This document shows positions 16,489 through 24,375 of a stretch of 35,190 nucleotides of DNA, one piece after another. The DNA comes from Agathobacter sp. (GTDB lineage Bacteria > Bacillota > Clostridia > Lachnospirales > Lachnospiraceae). Position 1 is the first letter of the stretch, and each line of letters begins with the position of its first letter. The stretch covers positions 1-35,190 of the forward strand of contig JAGAOC010000055.1 of assembly GCA_017623935.1 (NCBI GenBank), in the 5' to 3' direction. The notes under the pieces were generated by a model. The model worked only from the letters and a program-made list of their open reading frames with translations, had not been told where the DNA came from and ran no database searches. The translations under genes were made by a program, and so were the position numbers.

Positions 16489-16914
16489 GTGGAGCAGAAG
16501 GATTGGAGCATTCCGGCAGTCATAGGAGAGGCAGTAGATATTCTCGTTCTGATCATATATTGTGCTTTGCAGATTTATTATGGATGTGCATTTCATGTGG
16601 CCTGGTATCTGGTGGCAATGAATCTTTTGTCAGCGGCACTGATCTATGGAGGACTTACCTGGCTGGCATTTCATCCGGAACTGATCAACAGACTTCCAAG
16701 AGAATTTTGTAGAAAAGAAATACGCAAATTTTCCCTTCGAATGATACGTCTTGAGAAATTGATCTTTTTGGTAGGACTTTTGATCCCTTGCATTTTTGAT
16801 GCGATGGCATGGGAGATACCTACCGTTTACAATGCGGCGGTCGTTATCTTAATGATCGGACTTGCTATATATTATGAGTATAAGATTTTGATGATCTTAA
16901 AGGAATTAAGATAA
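16489..16914 (+). CDS. Small four-helix membrane protein of unknown function
   Basis: This 141-residue protein has four hydrophobic segments (about 11-32, 36-60, 88-108 and 114-135) and a positively charged loop between helices two and three (PREFCRKEIRKF). I do not recognise a family. The start is GTG at 16489, with a strong AGGAGGA nine bases upstream and no competing ATG. It lies just ahead of the REC/HD-GYP gene with a 13-base gap, so the two are probably co-transcribed. A partnership in the membrane with that signalling protein is possible but unproven. Confidence 0.75.
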   Translation: MEQKDWSIPAVIGEAVDILVLIIYCALQIYYGCAFHVAWYLVAMNLLSAALIYGGLTWLAFHPELINRLPREFCRKEIRKFSLRMIRLEKLIFLVGLLIPCIFDAMAWEIPTVYNAAVVILMIGLAIYYEYKILMILKELR

Positions 16915-16927
16915 AAAAGGAGTGTAC

Positions 16928-17965
16928 ATGGAGACGAGAGAATTCCAGAAAGCTACTGTAATGGTTGTAGATGATGATATCGTTAATGTTCGGATTGCCT
17001 GTGTGATGTTGAAAGACAAGTTCCATGTGATGGCAGCAGAATCTGGAGAGCGAGCCTTTGAATTATTGAAAAAGAAGGTTCCGGATCTGATTCTTTTAGA
17101 TGTTCATATGCCGGAAATGGATGGATATGAAGTGATCCGGGAATTGAAAAATAGTGACGATTATAAGAACATTCCGGTCATCTTTTTGACCGCAGACGAG
17201 GATGAGGAAGCAGAGATACAGGGATTTTCAGAGGGAGCCTTGGATTTTATCACCAAACCTTTTCGAAAAGATATTGTAATACAGAGGATCAGTCGGATCC
17301 TAGAGCTGGATTATCTGCAGAAGAATCTGGAAGCAGAAGTAAAGATGCAGTCTAAGAAGGCTGAAGAACGAGGCAAGAAGATGGAGCGTATGTCGCTGCA
17401 GATGATCAATGCCCTTGCCAGCACCATTGATGCAAAAGATCCTTATACCAACGGACATTCTGCCCGGGTGGCAGATTATGCGGTTATGATCGCGGAACGG
17501 TTGGGATACGACGAAGAGGAACTGGTCAAAGTCTGCTATATGGCGTTGGTTCATGATATTGGTAAGATTGGAATCCCAGATAGCATTATCAACAAAAAGA
17601 GCCAGTTGACCCAAGGAGAATATGAGGTCATTCGGGCACATCCTGTGATCGGCAGCAATATCTTGAAGAATATTACAGAGATCCCGGAGATCGCCACAGG
17701 AGCCAGATGGCATCATGAGATGTATGACGGTAGCGGATATCCGGATCATTTGAAAGGCGAAGAGATTCCGGAGATTGCCAGGATCATAGCAGTGGCAGAT
17801 ACCTATGACGCCATGACTTCCAAGCGCAGTTACAGGGATGTCCTCCCACAGCAGGTAGTAAGAGCTGAGTTTATCGAAGGAAGAGGGCAGCAATTCGATC
17901 CGATCATGGCAGATATCATGGTTCAATTGATCGATGCAGATAAGGAATATAAAATGCGCGAATAG
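16928..17965 (+). CDS. Response regulator with HD-GYP cyclic-di-GMP phosphodiesterase domain
   Basis: Residues 1-125 form a receiver domain with phospho-acceptor D58 in LILLDVHMPEMDGYEV. A short coiled linker leads to an HD-GYP domain (about 160-335) with H209/D210 in VHDIGKIGIPD and the GYP triad at 270-272 in HHEMYDGSGYP. HD-GYP enzymes break down cyclic-di-GMP, and the catalytic ligands look complete. A GTG six bases upstream could extend the frame, but it lies inside the SD (AAGGAG), so I chose ATG 16928. No histidine kinase is adjacent; the neighbour is a small membrane protein. The protein is cytoplasmic. Confidence 0.92.
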   Translation: METREFQKATVMVVDDDIVNVRIACVMLKDKFHVMAAESGERAFELLKKKVPDLILLDVHMPEMDGYEVIRELKNSDDYKNIPVIFLTADEDEEAEIQGFSEGALDFITKPFRKDIVIQRISRILELDYLQKNLEAEVKMQSKKAEERGKKMERMSLQMINALASTIDAKDPYTNGHSARVADYAVMIAERLGYDEEELVKVCYMALVHDIGKIGIPDSIINKKSQLTQGEYEVIRAHPVIGSNILKNITEIPEIATGARWHHEMYDGSGYPDHLKGEEIPEIARIIAVADTYDAMTSKRSYRDVLPQQVVRAEFIEGRGQQFDPIMADIMVQLIDADKEYKMRE

Positions 17966-18025
17966 GGGAAGATTTGAATTAGAATATTTTATATTAGAGA
18001 TTTCACAGTTTTTTAGGAGGGAAAC

Positions 18026-18883
18026 ATGGTTTTTGATACAGCCATCATTGGAAGTGGGCCAGCAGGCATCTCAGCGGCTCTTAATCTAAAGATTCACGAG
18101 AAGCAGTTTATCTGGCTGGGCAGTAAAGATTTAAGCGATAAGATCACAAAAGCAGAGAAGATCATGAATTATCCGGGACTGAAAGAAATTTCCGGAATGG
18201 AATTAAATCAGGCCTTTTCTCAGCAGATTGATAGCATGGACATTGAGATCACGGAACATATGGTCAATTCCATCATGCCTTTTAATGGGCATTTTGCACT
18301 AATGGCAGGCAGTGAATTTTACGAGGCGAAGACCATTATCCTTACCACGGGAGTGGCGAATCAGCCGCTTTTGCAGAGGGAAAGTGAAATGCTTGGCAAA
18401 GGAGTCAGCTACTGTGCCACCTGTGACGGAGGACTGTATCGGGATAAGAAGATCGCAGTTATCTGTTCTACTGCCCGGTTTGAGCATGAAGTAAAATATC
18501 TAGCAGATCTGGCAGAGAAAGTTTATTTCTTTCCGACTTATCCGGGAGCTTCCAAGATCAGTGATAACGTAGAGAAGATAGCGGAGCGTCCAGTTTCGGT
18601 GGAAGGACAGGAACGAGTAACGGGGATTTCTTTGAAAAATGGTGAGATTATCTCAGTTGATGGCGTATTTTGCCTGAGAGATTCTATTTCTTTATCCACG
18701 CTTCTGCCGGGATTAGAATTAGAAGAGAAACATATCAAAGTAAATCGCAAGATGGAGACCAGTGTACCAGGGGTCTATGCTGCAGGAGACTGCACAGGCA
18801 GACCTTATCAGTACACCAAGGCAGTGGGAGAAGGAAATACGGCAGCCCACAGCGTGATCGAGTATTTGGCAGAGAATAGATAA
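18026..18883 (+). CDS. Thioredoxin-reductase-like flavoprotein lacking an evident NADPH site
   Basis: The FAD-binding motif AIIGSGPAGISAAL starts the protein, the redox pair C130/C133 sits in SYCATCDG, and the C-terminal FAD segment is VPGVYAAGDCTG. The middle domain should carry G-x-G-x-x-A and HRRxxxR for NADPH. Here the first is replaced by VICSTARFEHEV and the second is not visible (YFFPTYPGASK). Clostridial ferredoxin- or flavin-dependent thioredoxin reductases (FFTR/DTR type) are known to lack these motifs, so this may be one. At 285 residues it is slightly shorter than TrxB. AGGAGG precedes the ATG. No thioredoxin gene is adjacent, and a terminator follows. Confidence 0.82.
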   Translation: MVFDTAIIGSGPAGISAALNLKIHEKQFIWLGSKDLSDKITKAEKIMNYPGLKEISGMELNQAFSQQIDSMDIEITEHMVNSIMPFNGHFALMAGSEFYEAKTIILTTGVANQPLLQRESEMLGKGVSYCATCDGGLYRDKKIAVICSTARFEHEVKYLADLAEKVYFFPTYPGASKISDNVEKIAERPVSVEGQERVTGISLKNGEIISVDGVFCLRDSISLSTLLPGLELEEKHIKVNRKMETSVPGVYAAGDCTGRPYQYTKAVGEGNTAAHSVIEYLAENR

Positions 18884-18891
18884 ATAATAGC

Positions 18892-18925
18892 GAACAGGGG
18901 TCAGGATGAGACCTCTGTTTTTTTG
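18892..18925 (+). terminator. Terminator after the flavoprotein gene
   Basis: ACAGGGGTC and GACCTCTGT pair (one wobble) around AGGAT and are followed by a run of seven T. It separates the flavoprotein gene from the degV/aconitase X block. Confidence 0.85.
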
Positions 18926-18933
18926 CACTTTTA

Positions 18934-18963
18934 TTGTCTATCTGACGGAATTTATGTTATAAT
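18934..18963 (+). promoter_or_regulatory. Promoter of the degV/ene-reductase/aconitase X block
   Basis: TTGTCT (18934-18939) and a perfect TATAAT (18958-18963) are 18 bases apart, directly after the preceding terminator. The start codon is 52 bases downstream, with CAGGAGG as SD. Confidence 0.65.
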
Positions 18964-19015
18964 GTTCTAATACATAAAAGAATTTGATCGGTTTGAAATA
19001 CAGGAGGTTATTTAT

Positions 19016-19867
19016 ATGGTTAAAGTAATTGCAGACAGCACTTGTGATCTGTCAGAAGAACTGATTGAAAAATATGGGATCACCATAATTCCATTGTACA
19101 TTGTATTAGGGGAGAAAGAGTATCGTGATAAGGTAGAGATCATGCCGGCAGATATTTATAAATGGTCTGATGAGAATAAGACCACTCCTAAGACGGCAGC
19201 ATTATCTATTGACGATGCTGTAAAAGCAATGATGCCTATTTTAGAGCAGGGTGATGATATTGTTATATTTAGTATCTCTAAAGATATGTCTAGTACCAAT
19301 AACGTTTTCCGTTTAGCAACAGAAGAGTTAGAAGCAGAGGATAGGATTTCGGTTATTGATTCTGCGAACCTTTCTACAGGAATCGGACTTATGGTGATCG
19401 AAGCTGCGATCATGGCTCAGGCAGGTAAGAGCAAGGATGAGATCACTGCAGTGATCGAAGGATTAAAGCCACGAGTAAGAGCCAGCTTCGTCGTAGATAC
19501 TTTAGAGTATCTTCACAGAGGAGGACGTTGCAGTGGATTGGCAGCATTAGCAGGCGGAATGTTAAAACTTCATCCTAAGATCGTTGTAAAAGACGGTGCT
19601 ATGGGAGCCGATAAGAAATATCGTGGAAAGATTGACGCGGTCATCTTAAAATACGCAAAAGAAATGGAAGCAGATCTGCTTACTGCAAAAAAAGACAGAG
19701 TATTTATCACTCATTCCGGATGTGATGATGAAGTAGTAGCATCTGTGAAGGAATACCTGGAAAGTCTTGGTTATTTTGATGAGATCCTTACCACAGTAGC
19801 CGGTGGAGTTATCTCTTCTCACTGCGGACCAGGAACTTTAGGTGTGCTTTATATAGCAGGTGAATAA
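19016..19867 (+). CDS. Divergent DegV-family protein
   Basis: The DegV fold is recognisable from VIADSTCDLSEELIEKY at the start, VVDTLEYLHRGGRCSG near residue 160 and ISSHCGPGTLGVLYI at the end (283 residues). Two ligand-contacting motifs differ from the standard ones. The TSQPSP-like motif reads TTPKTAALS, and the LSGTYQSA-like motif reads MSSTNNVFR. It may therefore bind a different lipid or acyl ligand from the DegV at 8799-9641. It is the first gene of a tightly spaced block with an ene-reductase (31-base gap) and aconitase X. A carrier role for the pathway substrate is possible but is inference. Confidence 0.88.
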   Translation: MVKVIADSTCDLSEELIEKYGITIIPLYIVLGEKEYRDKVEIMPADIYKWSDENKTTPKTAALSIDDAVKAMMPILEQGDDIVIFSISKDMSSTNNVFRLATEELEAEDRISVIDSANLSTGIGLMVIEAAIMAQAGKSKDEITAVIEGLKPRVRASFVVDTLEYLHRGGRCSGLAALAGGMLKLHPKIVVKDGAMGADKKYRGKIDAVILKYAKEMEADLLTAKKDRVFITHSGCDDEVVASVKEYLESLGYFDEILTTVAGGVISSHCGPGTLGVLYIAGE

Positions 19868-19898
19868 ATAAACATTAAGAGGAAAAGGAGATTTTATT

Positions 19899-21962
19899 AT
19901 GGGAAACATGGACCCGAAGTATGAACCGCTTTTTACCCCTTGGAAGATCGGTAACGTAGAGATCAAGAACAGGATCGTTCTCTGCCCAATGGGAGGAACT
20001 TCTCTGTTCGGATGGATGGAACCGAACCATTTTGATAAAGAAGCGGCAAATTTCTTCCTGGAAAGAGCAAAAAATAACGTAGGACTTATCATTCCGGGAA
20101 TCGCACCGATCAAAGATACCATCGGTGGAAGGTGGCTCTGGCAGAACAAGAAGATGTTTGAGGAATTAAAGCCATTTATGGAGGAAATCCATAAGACAGG
20201 TGCCAAACTTTTCGTGCAGATCACTGCAGGAATGGGACGCTCTTGGGCAATTCCAACACCAGTAGTTATGTTACATAATAATCCGGTGCTGCGTACGATC
20301 GCAAAACCGATCATGGATGTGGCTTATGAGTCAGCAAGTCCAAGTCCACTGCCATCCCGCTGGTCTGACAAGGTACAGTGCCGCCAGATCACCAGAAAAG
20401 AAATGCAGGACATCGTAGATGCGTTTGCAAAGACAGCAAAGCTCTGTATGGATGCAGGTGTTGACGGCGTAGAAGTACACGCAGTACATGAAGGATATCT
20501 GTTAGATCAGTTTACTTTAAAATACACCAATAAGAGAACCGATGAATATGGCGGATCATTTGAGAACCGTTATCGTTTCCCAGCGGAGATCGTTCAGGCC
20601 ATTAAGGCTTCTTGTGGTAAGGACTTCCCAGTATCTTTACGCTACTCTGTAGTATCTAAGGTAAAGGATTTCTGCGTAGGTGCAGTTCCGGGAGAGGAAT
20701 ACACAGAGATCGGCCGTGACATGGAAGAAAGTGAAAAGGCAGCAAAATTCTTACAGGATGCAGGTTACGATATGTTAAATGCAGATAATGGAACCTACGA
20801 TTCCTGGTATTGGGCTCATCCACCTCAGTATATGCCACAGAACTGCAATCTGGAGGATGTTTCCCATATTAAGAAATTTGTGGATATTCCAGTAGTCTGT
20901 GCAGGACGTATGGAGCCGGATGTGGGGGCAAAAGCCGTAGCAGAAGGCAGGATCGATGGTGTAGGTATTGCCCGTCAGTTCTTAGCAGACGGAGAATGGA
21001 TCACAAAACTCATTGAGAACCGTTTAGAAGATATCCGTCCATGTATCTGCTGTCATAATGCTTGCTTTAATATGACCCATTATAAAGGAGTGGCAAATGA
21101 TCAGTCCATTTATGATGCCAGCCATATTGCCCGTTGTGCATTAAATCCACAGATCATGCAGTCTGATAAATATAAGATCGAACCAGCTAAGAAACAGAAG
21201 AATATTGCAGTCATCGGTGGTGGTATCGGTGGTATGGAAGCAGCTATTGTCTGTGCAAAACGTGGTCATAAAGTAACCCTGTATGAGAAGAGCGACCGTT
21301 TAGGCGGTATCTTTATTGCAGCAGCAGCTCCTTCCTACAAAGAAAAAGACAGAGATCTCATCGCCTGGTATGAAAGAGAGATCACCAGATATCCGATCGA
21401 GATTAAGATGAATACAGAAGTAAAAGACGTAAAATCTCTGAATGCAGATGAAGTTATCGTTGCTACCGGTTCTACTGCTAAGAAGATTCCGGTAAAAGGT
21501 GCAGAATATGCCATGGACGCAGTGGAATTCTTATTAGGCGAGAAAGAAGTTGGTGAAAATGTTGCCATTATCGGTGGTGGACTTACCGGCTGTGAGATCG
21601 CTTATGAGCTGTATCTCCATGGAAAGAAACCAACCATTGTGGAAATGAAAGACGACCTGATCGCAGTGACCGGTGTTTGTCTGGCGAACAGCAGCTACTT
21701 AAGAGATTTCTTCAATGCCAATAAAGTTCCGGTTCATCTGGAAACAAAACTCGGCGAGATCTGCAAAGATGGTGTTATGGTTACAGATAAAGAAGGTAAG
21801 ACCTTTAAGATTGACGCAGACAGCGTGATCCTTTCTGTAGGATATAATCCAGCACCTCTTGCACCAAAATCCAAGCATGTACATATCGTAGGTGACGCCT
21901 CTAAGATCGGAAATCTTCGTACCGTTATCTGGCAGGCTTGGGATGTAGCAATGAAGCTTTAG
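19899..21962 (+). CDS. NADH:flavin oxidoreductase/ene-reductase (BaiCD/FadH-like; FMN, 4Fe-4S, FAD)
   Basis: This 687-residue enzyme has the three-domain plan of 2,4-dienoyl-CoA reductase and the BaiCD/BaiH bile-acid enzymes. An old-yellow-enzyme TIM barrel spans about 1-370 with HEGYLLDQF and RTDEYGGSFENRYRF. A 4Fe-4S site has candidate ligands C382, C385, C389 and C413. FAD and NAD domains follow (IAVIGGGIGGMEAA; VAIIGGGLTGCEIA). Such enzymes reduce a C=C bond conjugated to a carbonyl. By memory the barrel and cluster regions are particularly close to BaiCD. The real substrate is unknown: no other bai genes are present, and the neighbours are aconitase X subunits. AAAGGAG precedes ATG. Confidence 0.92.
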   Translation: MGNMDPKYEPLFTPWKIGNVEIKNRIVLCPMGGTSLFGWMEPNHFDKEAANFFLERAKNNVGLIIPGIAPIKDTIGGRWLWQNKKMFEELKPFMEEIHKTGAKLFVQITAGMGRSWAIPTPVVMLHNNPVLRTIAKPIMDVAYESASPSPLPSRWSDKVQCRQITRKEMQDIVDAFAKTAKLCMDAGVDGVEVHAVHEGYLLDQFTLKYTNKRTDEYGGSFENRYRFPAEIVQAIKASCGKDFPVSLRYSVVSKVKDFCVGAVPGEEYTEIGRDMEESEKAAKFLQDAGYDMLNADNGTYDSWYWAHPPQYMPQNCNLEDVSHIKKFVDIPVVCAGRMEPDVGAKAVAEGRIDGVGIARQFLADGEWITKLIENRLEDIRPCICCHNACFNMTHYKGVANDQSIYDASHIARCALNPQIMQSDKYKIEPAKKQKNIAVIGGGIGGMEAAIVCAKRGHKVTLYEKSDRLGGIFIAAAAPSYKEKDRDLIAWYEREITRYPIEIKMNTEVKDVKSLNADEVIVATGSTAKKIPVKGAEYAMDAVEFLLGEKEVGENVAIIGGGLTGCEIAYELYLHGKKPTIVEMKDDLIAVTGVCLANSSYLRDFFNANKVPVHLETKLGEICKDGVMVTDKEGKTFKIDADSVILSVGYNPAPLAPKSKHVHIVGDASKIGNLRTVIWQAWDVAMKL

Positions 21963-21978
21963 TGAAGAGAGGGATAGC

Positions 21979-23253
21979 ATGAAACTGACAGAGAAACAAC
22001 AGGAAATTTTAAACGGTGCCCAGGGAGAGACCATGGCGAAAGTCATGAAGACTTTGGTCATGTATGGAGAAGCCTTTGGGGCAGAAAATATGGTGCCGGT
22101 TACATCAAAATATAATCATTTAGTAACATCTTTTGGACTGGGAGTTATCTCACCAGTTTATGATCTGATGGATCAGCTCATCGAGGCAGGAGCAGTTTCC
22201 GGACAGAAATTCTCCGCAGATCCTCGTCCATTGGATGATAATGTTCCAGCCAATTTCTTACAGAAATTGATCTTCAAGAAATTTATGTACAACAAGCAGG
22301 ATTTCTATGAGGGTCAGTTACAGAAATTAGGACTGATGGATAAGGATGCCTTTACCTGTGCCTGCTATATGGAAGAAGTAGGCAACAAGCCGGAAAAAGG
22401 CGAAGTATTAAGTTGGGCAGAGTCTTCTGCGGTAGTTTACGCTAACTCCGTATTAGGGGCACGTTGTAACAGAAATTCCGGAATCATGGAATTAATGGGC
22501 TCCATCGTAGGCTATGTGCCGAACTTTGGACTTTTAACCGATGAGGGAAGAAAAGCATCCTGGATCGTAAAAGTAGAGACTACCAAGAAACCGGAAGCAC
22601 AGCTTTTAGGTTCTGCCATCGGTATGAAAGTCATGGAAGATGTTCCTTATATCGTAGGAATGGATAAATGGCTGGGAACAGAATTAGATGACGCAGCTTG
22701 CACTTATCTGAAAGATTTTGGTGCGGCTACTGCTTCTAACGGTGCAGTAGGTCTTTATCATATGGAGAATCTGACACCGGAAGCAAAAGAGCAGGGAACA
22801 TCTCTGATCTTAGAAAATGCTAAGACTTATGTGATCGACGACGCTGAATTAGAGCGAGTTAAGAATAATTATCCAGTCATCTGGAAAGATCCAAATGCGA
22901 AACCAAAGCTCTGCTTTATGGGATGCCCTCATATGAGCTTACAGCAGTTAAAGGATTGGACCGACAAAGTAGAAGCTGGATTAAAAGCTGCGGGCAACAG
23001 CAAAGTAGTGATCCCAACTGTATTTACAGCGGCACCGGGAGTATTGAAGGAATTTGAGAAGACCGAATACGCTGCCCGTTTGAAGGCAACAGGAGTTATC
23101 ACTTCCTATATCTGTCCACTGATGTACATGAACAATCCTCTTTGTTCAAAAATGCCAGTGATCACATCTTCTAATAAACTGCGTACTTATACTACCGCAC
23201 GATATTATACCGATGATGAGATCTTACTGCAGATCACGAAGGGAGGCAGATAA
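21979..23253 (+). CDS. Aconitase X, large (catalytic) subunit
   Basis: This matches the aconitase X catalytic domain (formerly DUF521). Characterised members dehydrate cis-3-hydroxy-L-proline in bacteria or mevalonate 5-phosphate in archaea, using an Fe-S cluster. Candidate ligands are C163 (VLGARCNRNSG), C312 or C316 (CFMGCPH) and C379 (YICPLMYMNNP). The protein is 424 residues and the separate small subunit follows 2 bases later, so this is the two-subunit type. AGAGAGGG precedes ATG and the gap to the ene-reductase is 16 bases. The substrate here is unassigned. A hydroxyproline-type or other hydroxy-acid is plausible. Confidence 0.9.
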   Translation: MKLTEKQQEILNGAQGETMAKVMKTLVMYGEAFGAENMVPVTSKYNHLVTSFGLGVISPVYDLMDQLIEAGAVSGQKFSADPRPLDDNVPANFLQKLIFKKFMYNKQDFYEGQLQKLGLMDKDAFTCACYMEEVGNKPEKGEVLSWAESSAVVYANSVLGARCNRNSGIMELMGSIVGYVPNFGLLTDEGRKASWIVKVETTKKPEAQLLGSAIGMKVMEDVPYIVGMDKWLGTELDDAACTYLKDFGAATASNGAVGLYHMENLTPEAKEQGTSLILENAKTYVIDDAELERVKNNYPVIWKDPNAKPKLCFMGCPHMSLQQLKDWTDKVEAGLKAAGNSKVVIPTVFTAAPGVLKEFEKTEYAARLKATGVITSYICPLMYMNNPLCSKMPVITSSNKLRTYTTARYYTDDEILLQITKGGR

Positions 23254-23255
23254 TC

Positions 23256-23699
23256 ATGAAAGAATTTAAAGGACGAGTAGTTACTCCGGGAACCGCTTCT
23301 GCAGAGGCAGTTGTTACCCATGGAGGATTTAATACCTTAGCTTCTCTTCAGAAGTCATTACAGTTCGGTGACAAGAAAGCAACCTGTAACGATCAGAATA
23401 ACCCGGATCTCTATGGAAAGCCATTAGCAGGATATGCCCTTTGTCTTCCACAGACCATTGGATCCACCACCGGTGGAATGGTTCTGTATTGTGCCTGTGC
23501 TATGAAACGTCAGCCGGCTTGTATGCTCTTTTCCAATAAGATTGATTCCCTGGCAGCAGCAGGAGCGATCTTAGCAGATGTGTGGTTAGATGATATCACT
23601 ATGCCTGTAGTTGATTCTCTTGGAGAGGAATTCTTAAACTATGTAAAAGATGGCATGAAGATCACCATCAAAGAAGATGGAGTTGTTGTAGTAGATTAA
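23256..23699 (+). CDS. Aconitase X, small (swivel) subunit
   Basis: The 147-residue protein matches the aconitase X swivel domain (formerly DUF126), which completes the active site with the large subunit. It starts with KGRVVTPGTASAEAVV. The segment YALCLPQTIGSTTGGMVLY holds the conserved serine/threonine-glycine loop expected at the active site. The C-terminal part (GDEF-free, ending KDGMKITIKEDGVVVVD) is a small beta domain as in the family. GGGAGG upstream overlaps the end of the large-subunit gene. A response-regulator gene starts one base after its stop. Confidence 0.9.
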   Translation: MKEFKGRVVTPGTASAEAVVTHGGFNTLASLQKSLQFGDKKATCNDQNNPDLYGKPLAGYALCLPQTIGSTTGGMVLYCACAMKRQPACMLFSNKIDSLAAAGAILADVWLDDITMPVVDSLGEEFLNYVKDGMKITIKEDGVVVVD

Positions 23700-23700
23700 A

Positions 23701-24375
23701 ATGGCTTATAAGATTTTAATTGTAGATGATGAAAAAATGATGACGGAACTGCTTTCGGATCATTTGCAGGACTGTGGCTATGAGACATACGTTGCCAATA
23801 ATAGTGATGAAGCGGTGGAGTTATTGCAGAAACAACCGGATCTGATCATTTTAGATATCAATATGCCGGGAACCAATGGGTTAGAATTATGTAAGAATAT
23901 CCGCAATCACATCATATGTCCGATTATCTTTGTGACAGCTCGTATCACAGAACAGGATAAGATCAATGGGCTTCAGTATGGCGGGGATGATTATATCACA
24001 AAGCCTTTTAGCCTGAATGAATTATCTGCCAGAGTAGCGGCACATTTACGGAGAGATGAGCGAAATAAATGTAAGCCGCTACTCCTTACCTCGGAAAATC
24101 TGATCGTGAATCTGTCAGAGCGAACCGTGTCTTATGGAGGAAATTCTATTCCTTTTTCCAAGAGGGAATTCGACTTGATCGAATTTCTCATGACCAATGC
24201 TAACCAGGTCTTTAACAGAGAGCGGATCTATGAGGCAGTTTGGGGTTATGAGGCAGAAGGTGACAGCAGTGTAGTGAAAGAGCATATTCGGAAGATCCGT
24301 GCAAAGCTTCACGAGATCACAGGTCAGGAATACATAGAAACCGTCTGGGGGGTAGGATATAAATGGAATCGTTAA
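23701..24375 (+). CDS. OmpR-family response regulator
   Basis: Residues 1-115 form a receiver domain with phospho-acceptor D52 in LIILDINMPGTNG and the conserved lysine in DDYITKPFSLNEL. Residues 130-224 are an OmpR/PhoB winged helix (FSKREFDLIEFLM, then SVVKEHIRKIRAKL and VWGVGYKW). ATG lies one base after the stop of the aconitase X small subunit. I see no good SD in front of it, so translational coupling is likely. The kinase gene overlaps its 3' end by 13 bases. Its probable target is the TTTGAC direct repeat upstream of the lipoprotein gene. Confidence 0.95.
   Translation: MAYKILIVDDEKMMTELLSDHLQDCGYETYVANNSDEAVELLQKQPDLIILDINMPGTNGLELCKNIRNHIICPIIFVTARITEQDKINGLQYGGDDYITKPFSLNELSARVAAHLRRDERNKCKPLLLTSENLIVNLSERTVSYGGNSIPFSKREFDLIEFLMTNANQVFNRERIYEAVWGYEAEGDSSVVKEHIRKIRAKLHEITGQEYIETVWGVGYKWNR

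Noticed and set aside
17300-17926. Minus-strand open frame of 208 codons inside the REC/HD-GYP gene
   Set aside because: It is a long shadow frame opposite a gene with complete catalytic motifs; no SD and no recognisable domain.
19899-21962. Assigning the ene-reductase as a bile-acid BaiCD/BaiH enzyme
   Set aside because: It resembles them, but no other bai genes are present and the neighbours are aconitase X subunits, so substrate transfer by similarity is not safe.
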